In this document: piece by piece, positions 9,293-19,427 of the stretch
How positions within the stretch are numbered: the first letter of the stretch is position 1
Layout of the letters: each line of letters starts with the position of its first letter
Assembly (NCBI GenBank): GCA_009691725.1
Contig: SIAP01000002.1
Location: forward strand, 80,422-144,421
Origin: Phycisphaerales bacterium
GTDB lineage: Bacteria; Planctomycetota; Phycisphaerae; Phycisphaerales; SM1A02
Reading direction: 5' to 3'
DNA length: 64,000 nucleotides
The notes under the pieces: generated by a model
Told to the model about the DNA's origin: nothing
Seen by the model: the letters and a program-made list of their open reading frames with translations, nothing else
Databases searched by the model: none
Program-made: the position numbers and the translations under genes

Positions 9293-9307
9293 ACGCTCGG
9301 CACGAAG

Positions 9308-10486
9308 ATGCCCGCCGAACAACCCAACGACGAAACCAGCGACGCTGCATCGTCCGCCGATGGCGAACAACACCTCGGTCTCGTGACCAGCGCAGGCACG
9401 GTGGATCGCGACGCACTCTTCGCTTTGTACGAGTCATCCGCCGCAGTCGACGACGACCAGTCCGTCACTGTGACATTCAAATTGAATCACGATCTCAACA
9501 AGCGACTTGACCGCTATCTCGTGGATCGAGTTCCGTTCCTCAGTCGCACAGCACTTCAGCGACTGATTGACGAAGATGCCGTGCGTGTCAACGGGCGGGT
9601 CGCGAAGGCCAGCACGAAACTCCGCAAGGGTGATGTCGTCATCGCAACTCTTCCGCCACCGCCAAGCAGCGAGATTCCTGCAGAAGAGATGCCTCTCGAC
9701 ATCCTCTTTGAAGATGGCGAAGTCATTGTGATCAACAAGGCGCCGGGGCTCATCGTGCACCCCGCGCGCAGTCACAAGTCCGGAACGCTCATCAATGGTT
9801 TGGCGTGGCACTTTCAGCATCGCACGAGTGGCCAACTCTCCACTGTAGGAAAGGAGTTCGCTCGACCTGGGGTGGTGCACCGCCTCGACAAGCACACCAG
9901 TGGGGTGATGATCGCAGCAAAAACAGATACTGCGCACTGGCGACTTGGGAAGCAGTTTGAATTGCGCCAGACCCAGAAGCGGTACCTCGCGCTCGTCCAC
10001 GGACATCCCGAACCGCACGCCGACGTGATCGACCTTCCGATGGGAAAGCATCCAACGATCAAGGAACGATACGCAGTTCGGCATGACGACACCGGGAAGC
10101 CGTCGCAGACCGTCTATCGCGTGCTGGAGGAATACGCCGGATACGCACTTGTGGAACTTGAACTTCGCACTGGACGAACCCATCAGATTCGCGTGCACAT
10201 GTCGCACATTGGATATCCACTCGTCGGCGACGACATGTACGGCGGCACGCATGTCACGATGCGCGATTTCGGCGGCGACAGCGATGAGCCGCTGCTCACA
10301 CGGCAAGCGTTGCATGCCGCGCTCTTGGGAGTCCGACATCCGATCTCGAATGAGCCGATGACATTTCTCGCGCCACTGTGGAGTGATCTTCGCACTGCAG
10401 TGGATCTGCTTCGAAAGCATCGCTTCGATCGCTCTCTCAGTGTCGGTGGCACGCTCGTCGGCGTCCCGCCCTCTCCATCTGCGTGA
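9308..10486 (+). CDS. RluD-type 23S rRNA/tRNA pseudouridine synthase
   Basis: Converts uridine to pseudouridine in structured RNA. It has an S4 RNA-binding domain at about residues 64-112 (LNKRLDRYLVDRV...SRTALQRLIDEDAVRVNG) and a RluA/RluD catalytic domain with HRLDKHTSG at 191-199, Asp194 being the catalytic residue; the family consensus has Asp where this one has His196. Other family blocks are PGLIVHPA, LRTGRTHQIRVHM and GYPLVGDDMYG. The first 55 residues are an acidic Ser/Asp-rich extension absent from most homologues. The S4 domain favours RluD or a close paralogue over RluA. Confidence 0.92.
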   Translation: MPAEQPNDETSDAASSADGEQHLGLVTSAGTVDRDALFALYESSAAVDDDQSVTVTFKLNHDLNKRLDRYLVDRVPFLSRTALQRLIDEDAVRVNGRVAKASTKLRKGDVVIATLPPPPSSEIPAEEMPLDILFEDGEVIVINKAPGLIVHPARSHKSGTLINGLAWHFQHRTSGQLSTVGKEFARPGVVHRLDKHTSGVMIAAKTDTAHWRLGKQFELRQTQKRYLALVHGHPEPHADVIDLPMGKHPTIKERYAVRHDDTGKPSQTVYRVLEEYAGYALVELELRTGRTHQIRVHMSHIGYPLVGDDMYGGTHVTMRDFGGDSDEPLLTRQALHAALLGVRHPISNEPMTFLAPLWSDLRTAVDLLRKHRFDRSLSVGGTLVGVPPSPSA

Positions 10487-10585
10487 TCTCGCCCGACCGC
10501 GTGACGGACTGAGAGTTCTCACATCTTGGAATCGTGAGTCCGCACCAAGGGGGTGATCGCACACGATCCCGAGCAGGCGAAGGAT

Positions 10586-11590
10586 CTAGATGCGTTCTTC
10601 CGCTGTGGTGCGTTGCATCAACTCCTGGAGTGCTTCCCGAGGAGTTCGTCCTGCGAAGAGAACCCCATGAACCGCCCGCGTGATTGGCATATCAACATGG
10701 TGCCGATCGGCGAGTTGCACCACAGCAGTACAAGTATCAACCCCTTCCACCACAGACGCCATGGACCGCAGCGCATCAGCGCAAGACTGACCACGACCGA
10801 TGCGCTCGCCGAGCGTGCGATTGCGCCCATCACTGCTGAAACAGGTTGTGGCAAGATCGCCGATTCCAGCAGTCCCAAAGAATGACTCACGGCGACCGCC
10901 GAGTGCGATGCCGAGCCTTGCCATTTCAGCGAGTCCCCGGGCGAGCAGCGTGGCCTTTGCATTCATCCCGAGTTCCATTCCATCGACCATTCCTGCGGCG
11001 AGTGCGATCACATTCTTGATTGCCCCAGCTGCTTCCACACCGATCTGATCTGCGGAGCAATAGATCCGCCAACCCTCGCGACCGAGCGCGCTCTGCACAC
11101 GCTGGGTCGCTCGCTCTTCACCAGCGGCAACGAGCGCCGTGGGGAGTCCCAGCGCAACTTCTGTCGCAATCGTCGGACCAGAAAGTGTGATCACCTCCGG
11201 CCCCGTCCCCGTGCCAATATGCAGATCCTTCAAGACTTCACTCGGTCGCATGAGCGAATGCATCTCAAACCCTTTCGCGACACTCACGATGATCGTCTCG
11301 CTGGGGCAATCTCTGCCAAGAACCTCCCAAACACTCCGTGCGTATTGGGATGGAATGGCCGAGAGAATCAGATCAGCTCCATCCATCGCGTCGCGACCGT
11401 TCGCCGTGATCGCAATCGAAGGGGGAATGGACAAACCAGGCAGCCGAGAACTCTCTCGATTGGCGACGAGTGGTCCCACCTCTTCGGCGTTTCGACCCCA
11501 CAACGAGACACGATGTCCCGCACGCTGCGCATGGCACGCCAAGACGACACCGAACTGTCCGCAGCCGATCACGGCAATCCGTTCTGCCAT
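10586..11590 (-). CDS. gpsA: NAD(P)-dependent glycerol-3-phosphate dehydrogenase GpsA
   Basis: Makes sn-glycerol 3-phosphate from dihydroxyacetone phosphate for phospholipid synthesis. The N-terminal Rossmann motif is AVIGCGQFGVVLA (GxGxxG, about residues 9-14). Further family blocks are SVAKGFE, LSGPTIATEVALG, GAIKNVIALAAGMVDG (with the conserved catalytic Lys) and GTAGIGDLATTCFS. Its length of 334 residues is typical. It converges on the rluD-like gene with 99 bp between, in which no clear terminator is visible, and is divergent from the P-type ATPase gene. Confidence 0.96.
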   Translation of the reverse strand: MAERIAVIGCGQFGVVLACHAQRAGHRVSLWGRNAEEVGPLVANRESSRLPGLSIPPSIAITANGRDAMDGADLILSAIPSQYARSVWEVLGRDCPSETIIVSVAKGFEMHSLMRPSEVLKDLHIGTGTGPEVITLSGPTIATEVALGLPTALVAAGEERATQRVQSALGREGWRIYCSADQIGVEAAGAIKNVIALAAGMVDGMELGMNAKATLLARGLAEMARLGIALGGRRESFFGTAGIGDLATTCFSSDGRNRTLGERIGRGQSCADALRSMASVVEGVDTCTAVVQLADRHHVDMPITRAVHGVLFAGRTPREALQELMQRTTAEERI

Positions 11591-11672
11591 CCACGCAACC
11601 TACCACGGTTGCGATCGCTCGGCGCCCTCTTGCCCTCTGTTCCATTAGGATGCACATTGGAGACTTACGAAC

Positions 11673-13712
11673 ATGACCAGCATGGATAGCAAGACTGCAC
11701 CTCTTCCGATCGACAAGGATGCCGACTCTGCGCTTGATGGCGCACGGCTCGAGCGGCGATTGTTCATCGCACTCTGCGGTGGAATGTTGCTGCTCGTCGC
11801 TTGGTTGGGTGAAGCGCTGCTCAATGTGGAGTCTTCTGTGGCCCAAATCCCCGCGGTGATCGGAGCGATCATCCTGACGGTTCCGATGGCGATGGGCGCG
11901 ATCAAAGAATTGCGATTGGGTCGACCATCGAGTGATTCCCTCGCAACGCTTGCCGTCCTGGCAGCGATGGCGAACCACCTCTATTTAGCCGCTGGTTTTC
12001 TCGCATTTTTTCTGTGGCTCTCGGAACTCATTCTCTCGCGCACTGCGTGGGGTGCGCAGCGTGCCATCCGAGAACTGCTCGAACTCACTCCCGATATGGC
12101 GCGCATCGTCGATGCCGACGGATCTGAGCGAGAGGTCAGCCGGACAGTGGTCCGCGTCGGCGACATCGTCCGTGTTCGCCCCGGTGAGAACCTTCCAGCA
12201 GATGGTCGAATCATTCGTGGAATGACCAACATCAATCAGGCTTCGCTGACTGGTGAAGCCGTCCCGGTGGAAGCACAACCCGGGTTGGACGTGTATGCAG
12301 GCACCACCAATCTGACCGGTCAGATCGACATCGAAGTCAGGGCGGTGGCGGGCGAGACGACCATCGGCAAGGTCGAATTGCTCATCCGTGAAGCAGAGAA
12401 TTCTCGCAGCGACCGACAAGAACTCATCGAACGGTTGGCGTCGTACTACGTTCCCGTTGTGCTGATGGTGGCTGGTCTCGTCTGGTTCTTCACGAGCAAG
12501 AGTGCGATCCCCACGGTGCGCGCTGACGCCGCCGTTCGTGCCATCACGGTGCTCGTGGTGACTTGCCCTGGTGCGCTCCTCATCGCCTACCCAACTGCGA
12601 TGGTTGCTGCATTTGCGGCGGCCGCGCGCTTGGGAATCATGATCAAGCAGACTCGAACGCTCGAAGCCGCTGGTCGCATTGATACGGTGGTGCTCGACAA
12701 GACCGGCACACTCACCACTGGAAAGTTCAGCGTGAGCCGACTCGCTCCGGCAGAGGGATGCGATGGCGCGGCGCTGCTGCAAGCGGCCGCCGATTGCGAA
12801 CAGTCGTCGAACCATCCGCTTGCTCGAAGCATTCTCGACACCGCGACGCGGGCGCGCATCGTGCCGGTCAGTCTCTCGTCGTACGAGGAAATGCATGGGC
12901 GCGGAGTCTGCGCAAAGACAACTGTTGGATCGACGATTCACGCTGGGCGATCCCAGTGGCTGCGCGAGTTGAACCCCTCGCTCGCAGAGGCGATCTCGAA
13001 GGTCGAAGAACGAATTGAGGGAATGTCAAGCGTGCATGTCATGCGCGATGGCATGTACCTCGGTGCCGTTGGGCTCGAGGACAAGTTGCGGCAAAACGCT
13101 GCGGAATCTGTGGCGCGATTGCGACAACTTGGAGTCCGACGGGTGTGCATCTTTACTGGAGACCGACTCGCCGTGGCGCGTCAAGTGGGCGAGGCGGTCG
13201 GCGTCGACACGATTGAGGCCGAATGCCTGCCTGAAGAAAAGCACGAGGAATTGAAGTATCTCCTCCAGCGCGGCCACAAGGTTCTCGTCGTCGGCGATGG
13301 CATCAATGACGGACCAATCCTCGCCAGCGCCGATGTGGGTGTTGCGATGGGACTCTCGGGATCCGACATCGCCACCAACAGTGCTGGCGTTGCGCTCATG
13401 AATGAAGACCTTCGGCACATTCCATTTCTGTTGGAACTTGCGAGCAAGGCCCGAGGCGTCATCGCAGTCAACATCGCCATCAGCTTGCTCCTTGCCACGA
13501 TCGGTTTGGCATTGGCCGCGACGGGGCAGATTGATATCTGGGTGACTCCCTTCTACCAAGCAGCTGCGTATGTCTTCGTCATCGCCAACAGTTTGCGACT
13601 CGTTCGATTCGGCGAAGAACACGCGGATTCCGAGGAGATTCGCCGGATGATGGAGTCCAATCGCGCTCAGAAACCCATTCGTGCAGCGCAGCGCCTTGCC
13701 TCTCAGGCGTAA
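11673..13712 (+). CDS. P1B-type heavy-metal-translocating ATPase with CPG metal motif
   Basis: Pumps a soft metal cation across the cytoplasmic membrane using ATP. The P-type signatures are all present: actuator TGEAVPVE (TGES-like), phosphorylation DKTGTLTTG (Asp342), nucleotide domain NHPLA and hinge VGDGINDGPILA. About eight transmembrane segments are visible, including helices near residues 29-50, 60-76, 87-118, 267-283, 290-315 and two at about 610-655. The transmembrane metal motif reads TCPGAL (Cys298-Pro-Gly300) instead of CPC, SPC or CPH. There is no N-terminal HMA domain or CxxC. The metal cannot be assigned. The downstream gene overlaps by 32 bp, suggesting one transcript. Confidence 0.9.
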   Translation: MTSMDSKTAPLPIDKDADSALDGARLERRLFIALCGGMLLLVAWLGEALLNVESSVAQIPAVIGAIILTVPMAMGAIKELRLGRPSSDSLATLAVLAAMANHLYLAAGFLAFFLWLSELILSRTAWGAQRAIRELLELTPDMARIVDADGSEREVSRTVVRVGDIVRVRPGENLPADGRIIRGMTNINQASLTGEAVPVEAQPGLDVYAGTTNLTGQIDIEVRAVAGETTIGKVELLIREAENSRSDRQELIERLASYYVPVVLMVAGLVWFFTSKSAIPTVRADAAVRAITVLVVTCPGALLIAYPTAMVAAFAAAARLGIMIKQTRTLEAAGRIDTVVLDKTGTLTTGKFSVSRLAPAEGCDGAALLQAAADCEQSSNHPLARSILDTATRARIVPVSLSSYEEMHGRGVCAKTTVGSTIHAGRSQWLRELNPSLAEAISKVEERIEGMSSVHVMRDGMYLGAVGLEDKLRQNAAESVARLRQLGVRRVCIFTGDRLAVARQVGEAVGVDTIEAECLPEEKHEELKYLLQRGHKVLVVGDGINDGPILASADVGVAMGLSGSDIATNSAGVALMNEDLRHIPFLLELASKARGVIAVNIAISLLLATIGLALAATGQIDIWVTPFYQAAAYVFVIANSLRLVRFGEEHADSEEIRRMMESNRAQKPIRAAQRLASQA

Positions 13713-14952
13713 GAACACTGCGGGGATCACCGCAGTTCGCTCCGCGCGCTGGGCATCTCGTGCGATTGGCATTTCGATCTCGCTCGCGTCGGGCCCCTCA
13801 CCGATCTCGCACGCGTGCAGTGAAGAAGAAGTCGGCGCTCGAATCTTCGCGCAATCCTGTCTGCCCTGCCATCGATCCAACGGGAGTGCTGGACTGGACC
13901 TGAGCGAGTCACGCGCCCTGCGTCGCCGCGCTCCAACCGCGATCTCCCTCATTCAGGATGGACTCATGCCGCCGTGGTTGCCATCCTCCTCGGGAGCACC
14001 GCTGCGTCACGCTCGCACGCTGGATTCGCGGGATCGCCAGTCGCTCGTTGATTGGCTCGCGCGCGGTGCGCTCAGCGCGCCTTCGTCCAGCGCCCCTGCG
14101 CTCAGCGCCAGTGCGCTGTCCGTCCAGATGCCCCCGGCGGAAGAGCCTCACCCAATGTCCATGACCATCGCGGACGAGTGGTCGGTCAATGCAGATCCTG
14201 GGATGATCCTGCGATCCTTCGCAGTGGCGCAACCTGAAACGCCACCGCTTCTCGTGAGCGCAATCGAAATGGCAGCTGAAGTTCCAGGAGTGGTGCACCA
14301 AGTGTCGCTCCTCTGGGACACACACGGCTATGGCGTTCGACTCGATCGCGGAGATCCTGCGCCGGGATACGACGCGGTCGGTGACATCGGGTTCAGCGCG
14401 TCCGGCGTCGCAGGATCCATCTCTCGGCTGATGCCCCGATTCGAGCTGCCTGCGGGCTATGCGCTGCGAATTCCAGATTGCGCAACGCTCATCGCAGAGG
14501 TGCATGCGGAGGGGCGTGGCAAGGTGGAGTCGCCCACGGTGACGCTAAAGTTTTTCCCGCCAGCATCGCCCGTGCGAGTGCTCTCGGCAATTTCATTCAG
14601 CGGCGTTCGCGGCGCAGTCGTCACCGCCGACTGCAGCGCAATCGCGATCTCGATTCGCGCTGGCTCGCGCGTGCAATCACTGCAAGCGGTGTCAGTCGAT
14701 CACACTGGCATCGAGCGAATTCTCCTAGACATTCCAAAGTGGAATGAGCGCTTTGTGGAAATGTGGATCTTCGACTCAAAGCAGAGACTCGCAGCGGGAT
14801 CGAACCTGGTTGTGCGGTCGACCATCAACGCCGATGCCGCACAGATCCCTCTCGATGATCACGCCGCTGCGATGAGCATTCCAACAGTCGTGGTGCTTGT
14901 CGCAGAGGATGCGACACCCTTGGAATCAGCTTGTGAGCCATCGCGTGAGTGA
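13681..14952 (+). CDS. Secreted cytochrome c / copper type II monooxygenase-like protein
   Basis: A 423-residue protein with a GTG start inside the ATPase 3' end. Residues 1-46 are Arg-rich then hydrophobic, like a Sec signal peptide. CLPCH at 60-64 is a heme c site, with a possible axial Met96 in GLMPPW. Residues about 160-300 resemble the ascorbate-dependent copper type II monooxygenase fold found fused to cytochrome c in Planctomycetota (VVHQVSLLWD, DPAPGYDAVGDIGF, DCATLIAEVHAEG, VTLKFFP). The expected His-His copper ligand pair in VVHH is VVHQ, and the QTHYH-type motif is reduced to EVHAE, so copper binding is doubtful. The 32-bp overlap ties its expression to the metal ATPase. The exact start is uncertain. 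Confidence 0.65.
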   Translation: MQRSALPLRRKNTAGITAVRSARWASRAIGISISLASGPSPISHACSEEEVGARIFAQSCLPCHRSNGSAGLDLSESRALRRRAPTAISLIQDGLMPPWLPSSSGAPLRHARTLDSRDRQSLVDWLARGALSAPSSSAPALSASALSVQMPPAEEPHPMSMTIADEWSVNADPGMILRSFAVAQPETPPLLVSAIEMAAEVPGVVHQVSLLWDTHGYGVRLDRGDPAPGYDAVGDIGFSASGVAGSISRLMPRFELPAGYALRIPDCATLIAEVHAEGRGKVESPTVTLKFFPPASPVRVLSAISFSGVRGAVVTADCSAIAISIRAGSRVQSLQAVSVDHTGIERILLDIPKWNERFVEMWIFDSKQRLAAGSNLVVRSTINADAAQIPLDDHAAAMSIPTVVVLVAEDATPLESACEPSRE

Positions 14953-15006
14953 CTCGCGTGAGTGATCGCGCTGGACGACCACATTGGGAGCGACCATCCC
15001 CCTCAC

Positions 15007-16107
15007 TCAGGCAATCGTGACCTTTGCGTCAAGATAGACATCCTGAATCGCGTTGAGCAACTTGACGCCCTCGGCCATCGGTCGCTGGAAGCACTTTCGC
15101 CCTGAAATGAGCCCAGTTCCGCCTGCGCGCTTGTTGATGACTGCAGTGCGGACGGCATCTGCAAAGTCATTTGCCCCACTCGCGCCGCCCGAATTGATCA
15201 GCCCGGATCGCCCTGCGAAACAATTGAGCACTTGATATCGCGTCAAGTCAATCGGATGATCCGTGCAGAGTTCCGTGTAGATCCGAGAGTCGAACTTGCC
15301 ATAGCTCGACCCACCCATGTTGAGCGCCTGATATCCACCATTGCGATCAGCCTGCTTCTGCTTGATGATGTCCGCTTGAATAGTGACCCCCAAATGATTC
15401 GCCTGACCGGTCAGGTCGGCACTCGTGTGATAATCCTTGCCATCTTTGACAAACGCACTGTTGCGCAAGTAACACCACAAGACGGTCACCATGCCAAGTT
15501 CATGCGCATGTTGAAATGCATCGGCAATCTCGACGATCTGTCGATCCGAGTCGTCCGAACCGAAGTAAATCGTTGCGCCCACTGCGGCGGCTCCAAGGTT
15601 CCACGCCTCTTCGACTGACCCAAACAGAATCTGCTTGTGTTGATTTGGAAAAGTCAGCAGCTCGTTGTGGTTCAACTTCACAAGGAATGGAATCTTGTGC
15701 GAATACTTTCGAGCCACCGAGCCAAACACCCCAAAGGTGGTCGCAACCGCATTGCACCCGCCCTCAATCGCCAACTTGATGATGTTCTCGCCATCGAAAT
15801 AGATCGGATTCTTTGCGAAACTCGCTCCTGCGGAGTGTTCGATCCCCTGATCGACGGGAAGGATGCTGCAATAGCCAGTTCCAGCGAGCCGCCCAGTGTT
15901 GAAAAGCGCCTGCATGTTGCGCAAGACCTGCGGATGACGGTCACTTTGGATCCAAATGCGGTCGACAAAGTCAGGACCGGGAAGGTGAATCAAATCCTTG
16001 CTCACTTTGGCTCGGTAGTCCAGCAATGCGTGGGCGTCTGCGCCGAGCAACTCCTCCATCGATGGGGTTGCGCTCGTCGTTGCGGGTCTCGTGGCAGTGC
16101 TCGACAT
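15007..16107 (-). CDS. Class I fructose-bisphosphate aldolase (DhnA/FbaB type)
   Basis: Cleaves fructose 1,6-bisphosphate in glycolysis or condenses trioses in gluconeogenesis, through a lysine Schiff base. It is 366 residues long and matches the archaeal/bacterial DhnA family: [51 protein letters not shown]. It is unrelated to zinc-dependent class II aldolase. An AAGGAG ribosome binding site lies about 8 nt before the ATG. It is transcribed away from the RNase HII-like gene, with 81 bp between the two starts. Confidence 0.93.
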   Translation of the reverse strand: MSSTATRPATTSATPSMEELLGADAHALLDYRAKVSKDLIHLPGPDFVDRIWIQSDRHPQVLRNMQALFNTGRLAGTGYCSILPVDQGIEHSAGASFAKNPIYFDGENIIKLAIEGGCNAVATTFGVFGSVARKYSHKIPFLVKLNHNELLTFPNQHKQILFGSVEEAWNLGAAAVGATIYFGSDDSDRQIVEIADAFQHAHELGMVTVLWCYLRNSAFVKDGKDYHTSADLTGQANHLGVTIQADIIKQKQADRNGGYQALNMGGSSYGKFDSRIYTELCTDHPIDLTRYQVLNCFAGRSGLINSGGASGANDFADAVRTAVINKRAGGTGLISGRKCFQRPMAEGVKLLNAIQDVYLDAKVTIA

Positions 16108-16188
16108 CGGGTTCGCTCCTTGGAGTTGGTGAAAAATTCAGGATACCACGCTCGCACGCGCGCGACGCAACGGTCACAATGCCTGCAC

Positions 16189-17169
16189 ATGCTCGTCTAC
16201 GCAGGAATTGATGAAGCAGGCTACGGACCCTTGCTTGGACCACTCTGCGTCGCCTGCTCGACATGGACCATCGAAGACAGTTGCGATCCACGCGAACCAC
16301 CAAATCTGTGGAAATCGCTCGCGCGCGCAGTGTGTCGCAGCACCAAGGACAAGCGCGGGAGAATCGCCATCAACGACAGCAAGAAGTTGAAGGGAACAGG
16401 AACCAATGGCGCCCATCCGATGCGCGCGCTCGAACGGGGCGTCCTCGCCGCACTCAGTCTTCCCATCGGAATGCCTCTGCTCACCACGGATCTGGCTCTC
16501 TTCGATCGTGTGGAGTGCATCGACCCCGCTGCGAGTGCCCCGTGGTACGAAGGATCAACCGCACTTCCGTGGGCGTGTGAGAGCGCGCAAATTCAGATCG
16601 CGTGTGCGATGCTTCGACGTGCGGCAATGGACGCGGGAGTCACTGGACATGGCGTCATCTGCAAAGCCGTCGACGCCGATGCGATCAACGACGCCGCCGA
16701 GCGCGGCATGATCAAGACGAGCGTCCCATGGTCGCTCTTAGTCGATCACCTCACGCGACTCCGCGAGCGTTGGCCGACAACTCCGCTGCGCGTTGCTGCA
16801 GATCGACAGAGCGGGCGCATGCGATATGTCGATGACCTCCTCCGTGCATTTCCCAACGATCGGCTGACCATCATTCGTGAGGACCTTCGGGACAGCGTCT
16901 ACCACCTCGATCGTGCGAATGCGCCGATGGTCATCTCATTCACTGTCGAGGGCGAGAACGATCACTTTCCAATCGCGTTGGCCTCGATGACTGCCAAGTA
17001 TGTTCGAGAACTCTGGATGGCGCGCCTGAACCGATGGTTTGCAGCGCGCGTCGCCGATCTTGTTCCGACTGCTGGGTATGTGCAAGATGGCAGACGTTTC
17101 GTCGGATTGGTGCGTGGGGCACTCGCCACCACCGGACTGCACGAACGACGGTTGATTCGCTCCGTCTAG
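16189..17169 (+). CDS. RNase HII-like protein with altered GYG motif
   Basis: A 326-residue protein of the RNase H fold. It opens with YAGIDEAGYGPLLGPLCVA (Asp8, Glu9), equivalent to the catalytic start of RNase HII, then has NDSKKLKG (62-69), a candidate third acidic residue in VAADRQSGR (Asp205) and ASMTAKYVRELWM (265-277), matching the AK...R segment. It is well over 100 residues longer than standard RNase HII (about 200). The Gly-Arg-Gly motif that reads the ribonucleotide 2'-OH is Gly-Tyr-Gly here. The start was set at the ATG that places the motif at residue 6; longer readings run into the aldolase gene. Role may be RNA/DNA hybrid cleavage with changed specificity, or something else. 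Confidence 0.75.
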   Translation: MLVYAGIDEAGYGPLLGPLCVACSTWTIEDSCDPREPPNLWKSLARAVCRSTKDKRGRIAINDSKKLKGTGTNGAHPMRALERGVLAALSLPIGMPLLTTDLALFDRVECIDPAASAPWYEGSTALPWACESAQIQIACAMLRRAAMDAGVTGHGVICKAVDADAINDAAERGMIKTSVPWSLLVDHLTRLRERWPTTPLRVAADRQSGRMRYVDDLLRAFPNDRLTIIREDLRDSVYHLDRANAPMVISFTVEGENDHFPIALASMTAKYVRELWMARLNRWFAARVADLVPTAGYVQDGRRFVGLVRGALATTGLHERRLIRSV

Positions 17170-17229
17170 GTTCAGCTCCATCCCCTCATTCTGTCGCTTT
17201 TCGTGGTGGGGAGTCGGATGCGCGGCGTA

Positions 17230-17257
17230 TTGACCAATGCCCCCCCTTTGCTAGACT
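17230..17257 (+). promoter_or_regulatory. Probable sigma-70 promoter of the EF-G gene
   Basis: TTGACC (17230-17235) and TAGACT (17252-17257) are separated by 16 bp, and the ATG follows 33 bp after the -10 box. It is the best match in the 121-bp gap between the RNase HII-like gene and EF-G. Confidence 0.5.
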
Positions 17258-17290
17258 TCGGGACTCTTTACTACTGGAGCATTCGACACC

Positions 17291-19405
17291 ATGGCCATCA
17301 ATCTCAATCATGTTCGCAACATCGGAATCTGTGCCCACATTGACGCTGGAAAGACCACCGTCACCGAGCGCATTCTCTTTTACACCGGGAAGATCCATCG
17401 CATGGGTGAAGTGCATGAAGGCACCGCCACCATGGACTCCCTCGTCGAAGAACAAGAGCGCGGCATCACGATTCAATCCGCCGCGACGACCTGCCCATGG
17501 GATCACTTAGGAGTCGAGTACAAGATCAACCTCATCGACACCCCGGGCCATGTGGACTTCACCATCGAAGTCGAGCGATCACTGCGCGTGCTCGACGGCG
17601 CAGTCGCTGTCTTTGACGGCAAGGAAGGCGTCGAAGCACAGAGCGAAACAGTGTGGCGACAGGCCGATCGATATGGCGTCCCCCGCTTGTGCCTCATCAA
17701 CAAGATGGACAAGCTCGGCGCAGACTTTGATTACTCCTACAGTTCCATCTTGACTCGCCTGGGGGCCAACGGTATTCCGATTCAATTCCCGCTTGGCTGG
17801 GGCAATGAGTTCAAAGGCATCGTCGACTTGATGACCATGCGCGCGCTCTTCTGGTCTCAAGAAGATGACGGTCAAGAGATCAAGGAAACTGACATTCCAG
17901 CGGAGTGGGCTGAAAAGGCGCTCGAGTGGCGACACAAGATGGTCGAGAAGATTGCCGATCTCGACGATGCGCTGACTGAAAAGTACCTCACCGATCCCAA
18001 CTCGCTCACAGTCCCAGAGATGAAGGCTGCGCTTCGGCAAGGGGTGATCGATTTGCGCGCATTTCCAGTGCTGTGTGGTTCTGCGCTGAAGTATGTCGGG
18101 GTTCAGACGGTGCTCGGTGCGGTCATCGACTATCTGCCCTGCCCCACTGAACGACCCAATGTTGAAGGGGTTGAACCACGCGATCCTTCGGTCAAGTTGT
18201 CCCGTCCTCACACCGAGGATGCGCCCTTCTCTGCGTTGGTCTTCAAAGTCGTCGCCGATGTCGCTGGAACACTCACCTATCTGCGCGTGTACTCGGGCAA
18301 GTTGACCAAGGGTTCTCGCGTCCTCAATCCCGGCAACGATCGCAAGGAGAATGTGTCTCGACTCTACGAGATGCATTCACAGCATCGCAATGCGCTGGAC
18401 GAGACTGGCGCAGGACAAATCGTGGCGGTCGTCGGGCTCAAGGATTCATTCACAGGCGACACACTGTGCGATCCAGACCATCCAATCGTGCTTGAGCGCA
18501 TGACATTCCCAGAACCTGTCATCTCGATGTCGATCGAGCCAGACACTGCCGACGACAAGAAGAAACTCGGAGAAGCGCTCACCACAATTCGACGCGAGGA
18601 TCCCTCCTTCCGTTCCAATTACAACGAAGAAACGGGCGAGACGATCATCTCGGGGATGGGTGAGTTGCATCTGGAGATCATCAAGAACAAGCTCGTGCGC
18701 GACATGAAAATCGGCGTCAGCGTCGGCAAGCCACGGGTTGCCTACCGCGAGACGATCACTGGTGCGGCCGAGCGCGTGCGTGGTCTCTTCAAGAAGCAGT
18801 CTGGTGGACGCGGTCAGTACGGAGACGCCGTCGTCAATGTCCGTCCGATGACCAAGGAAGAAGCCATTGCCGAAGAACTTGTGATGAAGAACGGCGTGGT
18901 CTTCGAAGACAAAGTCTCTGGAGGTGTCATCCCACGCGAATTCATCCCGAGCATTGAGTACGGGGTGCGACAGGCCGCCGCAAGCGGCATCTTGGGCGGA
19001 TTCCCAGTCATCAATGTCAAGGTGGAACTTGTGTACGGTTCCTACCACGATGTCGATTCGAGTCAGATCGCCTTCGAACAAGCGGGCGCGCTCGCCTTCC
19101 GAGAAGCATGCACCGAGGCCGGATTGGCACTTCTTGAGCCAATCATGAAGCTCGTGGTGACAACGCCAGACGAATTCTTCGGGAGCGTTTCGGGAGACAT
19201 CGCCAGTCGCCGTGGACAGATCACGGACAGCGAAGTTCGAGGCGTGGTTCGTCTGGTCACTGCAGAAGTTCCACTCTCGGAACTCTTCGGTTACACGACG
19301 AGCCTGCGATCGATGAGCCAAGGTCGCGCATCGAGTTCGATGGAACCGCTGACCTACCGAATCATGCCAGAACGGTTGAAGGACGAAGTTCTCGCCAAGC
19401 AGTGA
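17291..19405 (+). CDS. fusA: Elongation factor G
   Basis: A 704-residue translational GTPase that moves tRNA and mRNA through the ribosome or helps recycle it. The G domain has AHIDAGKTT (15-23), DTPGHVDF (83-90) and NKMD; domains II-V follow at normal spacing, with [19 protein letters not shown] in domain IV and [13 protein letters not shown] near the end. The switch I region reads [19 protein letters not shown]. The gene stands alone, not with rpsL, rpsG or tuf, as is common when several EF-G copies exist; Planctomycetota carry the paralogous spdEFG1 and spdEFG2 forms. Which paralogue this is cannot be told by eye. Confidence 0.93.
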   Translation: MAINLNHVRNIGICAHIDAGKTTVTERILFYTGKIHRMGEVHEGTATMDSLVEEQERGITIQSAATTCPWDHLGVEYKINLIDTPGHVDFTIEVERSLRVLDGAVAVFDGKEGVEAQSETVWRQADRYGVPRLCLINKMDKLGADFDYSYSSILTRLGANGIPIQFPLGWGNEFKGIVDLMTMRALFWSQEDDGQEIKETDIPAEWAEKALEWRHKMVEKIADLDDALTEKYLTDPNSLTVPEMKAALRQGVIDLRAFPVLCGSALKYVGVQTVLGAVIDYLPCPTERPNVEGVEPRDPSVKLSRPHTEDAPFSALVFKVVADVAGTLTYLRVYSGKLTKGSRVLNPGNDRKENVSRLYEMHSQHRNALDETGAGQIVAVVGLKDSFTGDTLCDPDHPIVLERMTFPEPVISMSIEPDTADDKKKLGEALTTIRREDPSFRSNYNEETGETIISGMGELHLEIIKNKLVRDMKIGVSVGKPRVAYRETITGAAERVRGLFKKQSGGRGQYGDAVVNVRPMTKEEAIAEELVMKNGVVFEDKVSGGVIPREFIPSIEYGVRQAAASGILGGFPVINVKVELVYGSYHDVDSSQIAFEQAGALAFREACTEAGLALLEPIMKLVVTTPDEFFGSVSGDIASRRGQITDSEVRGVVRLVTAEVPLSELFGYTTSLRSMSQGRASSSMEPLTYRIMPERLKDEVLAKQ

Positions 19406-19427
19406 GTGCGACAATCCACGAGTCGCC

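Noticed and set aside
16108..16188. Promoter for the aldolase gene (TTGCGT ... TATCCT on the minus strand)
   Set aside because: The spacer is about 19 bp and the -35 box is poor, so I did not list it as a feature.
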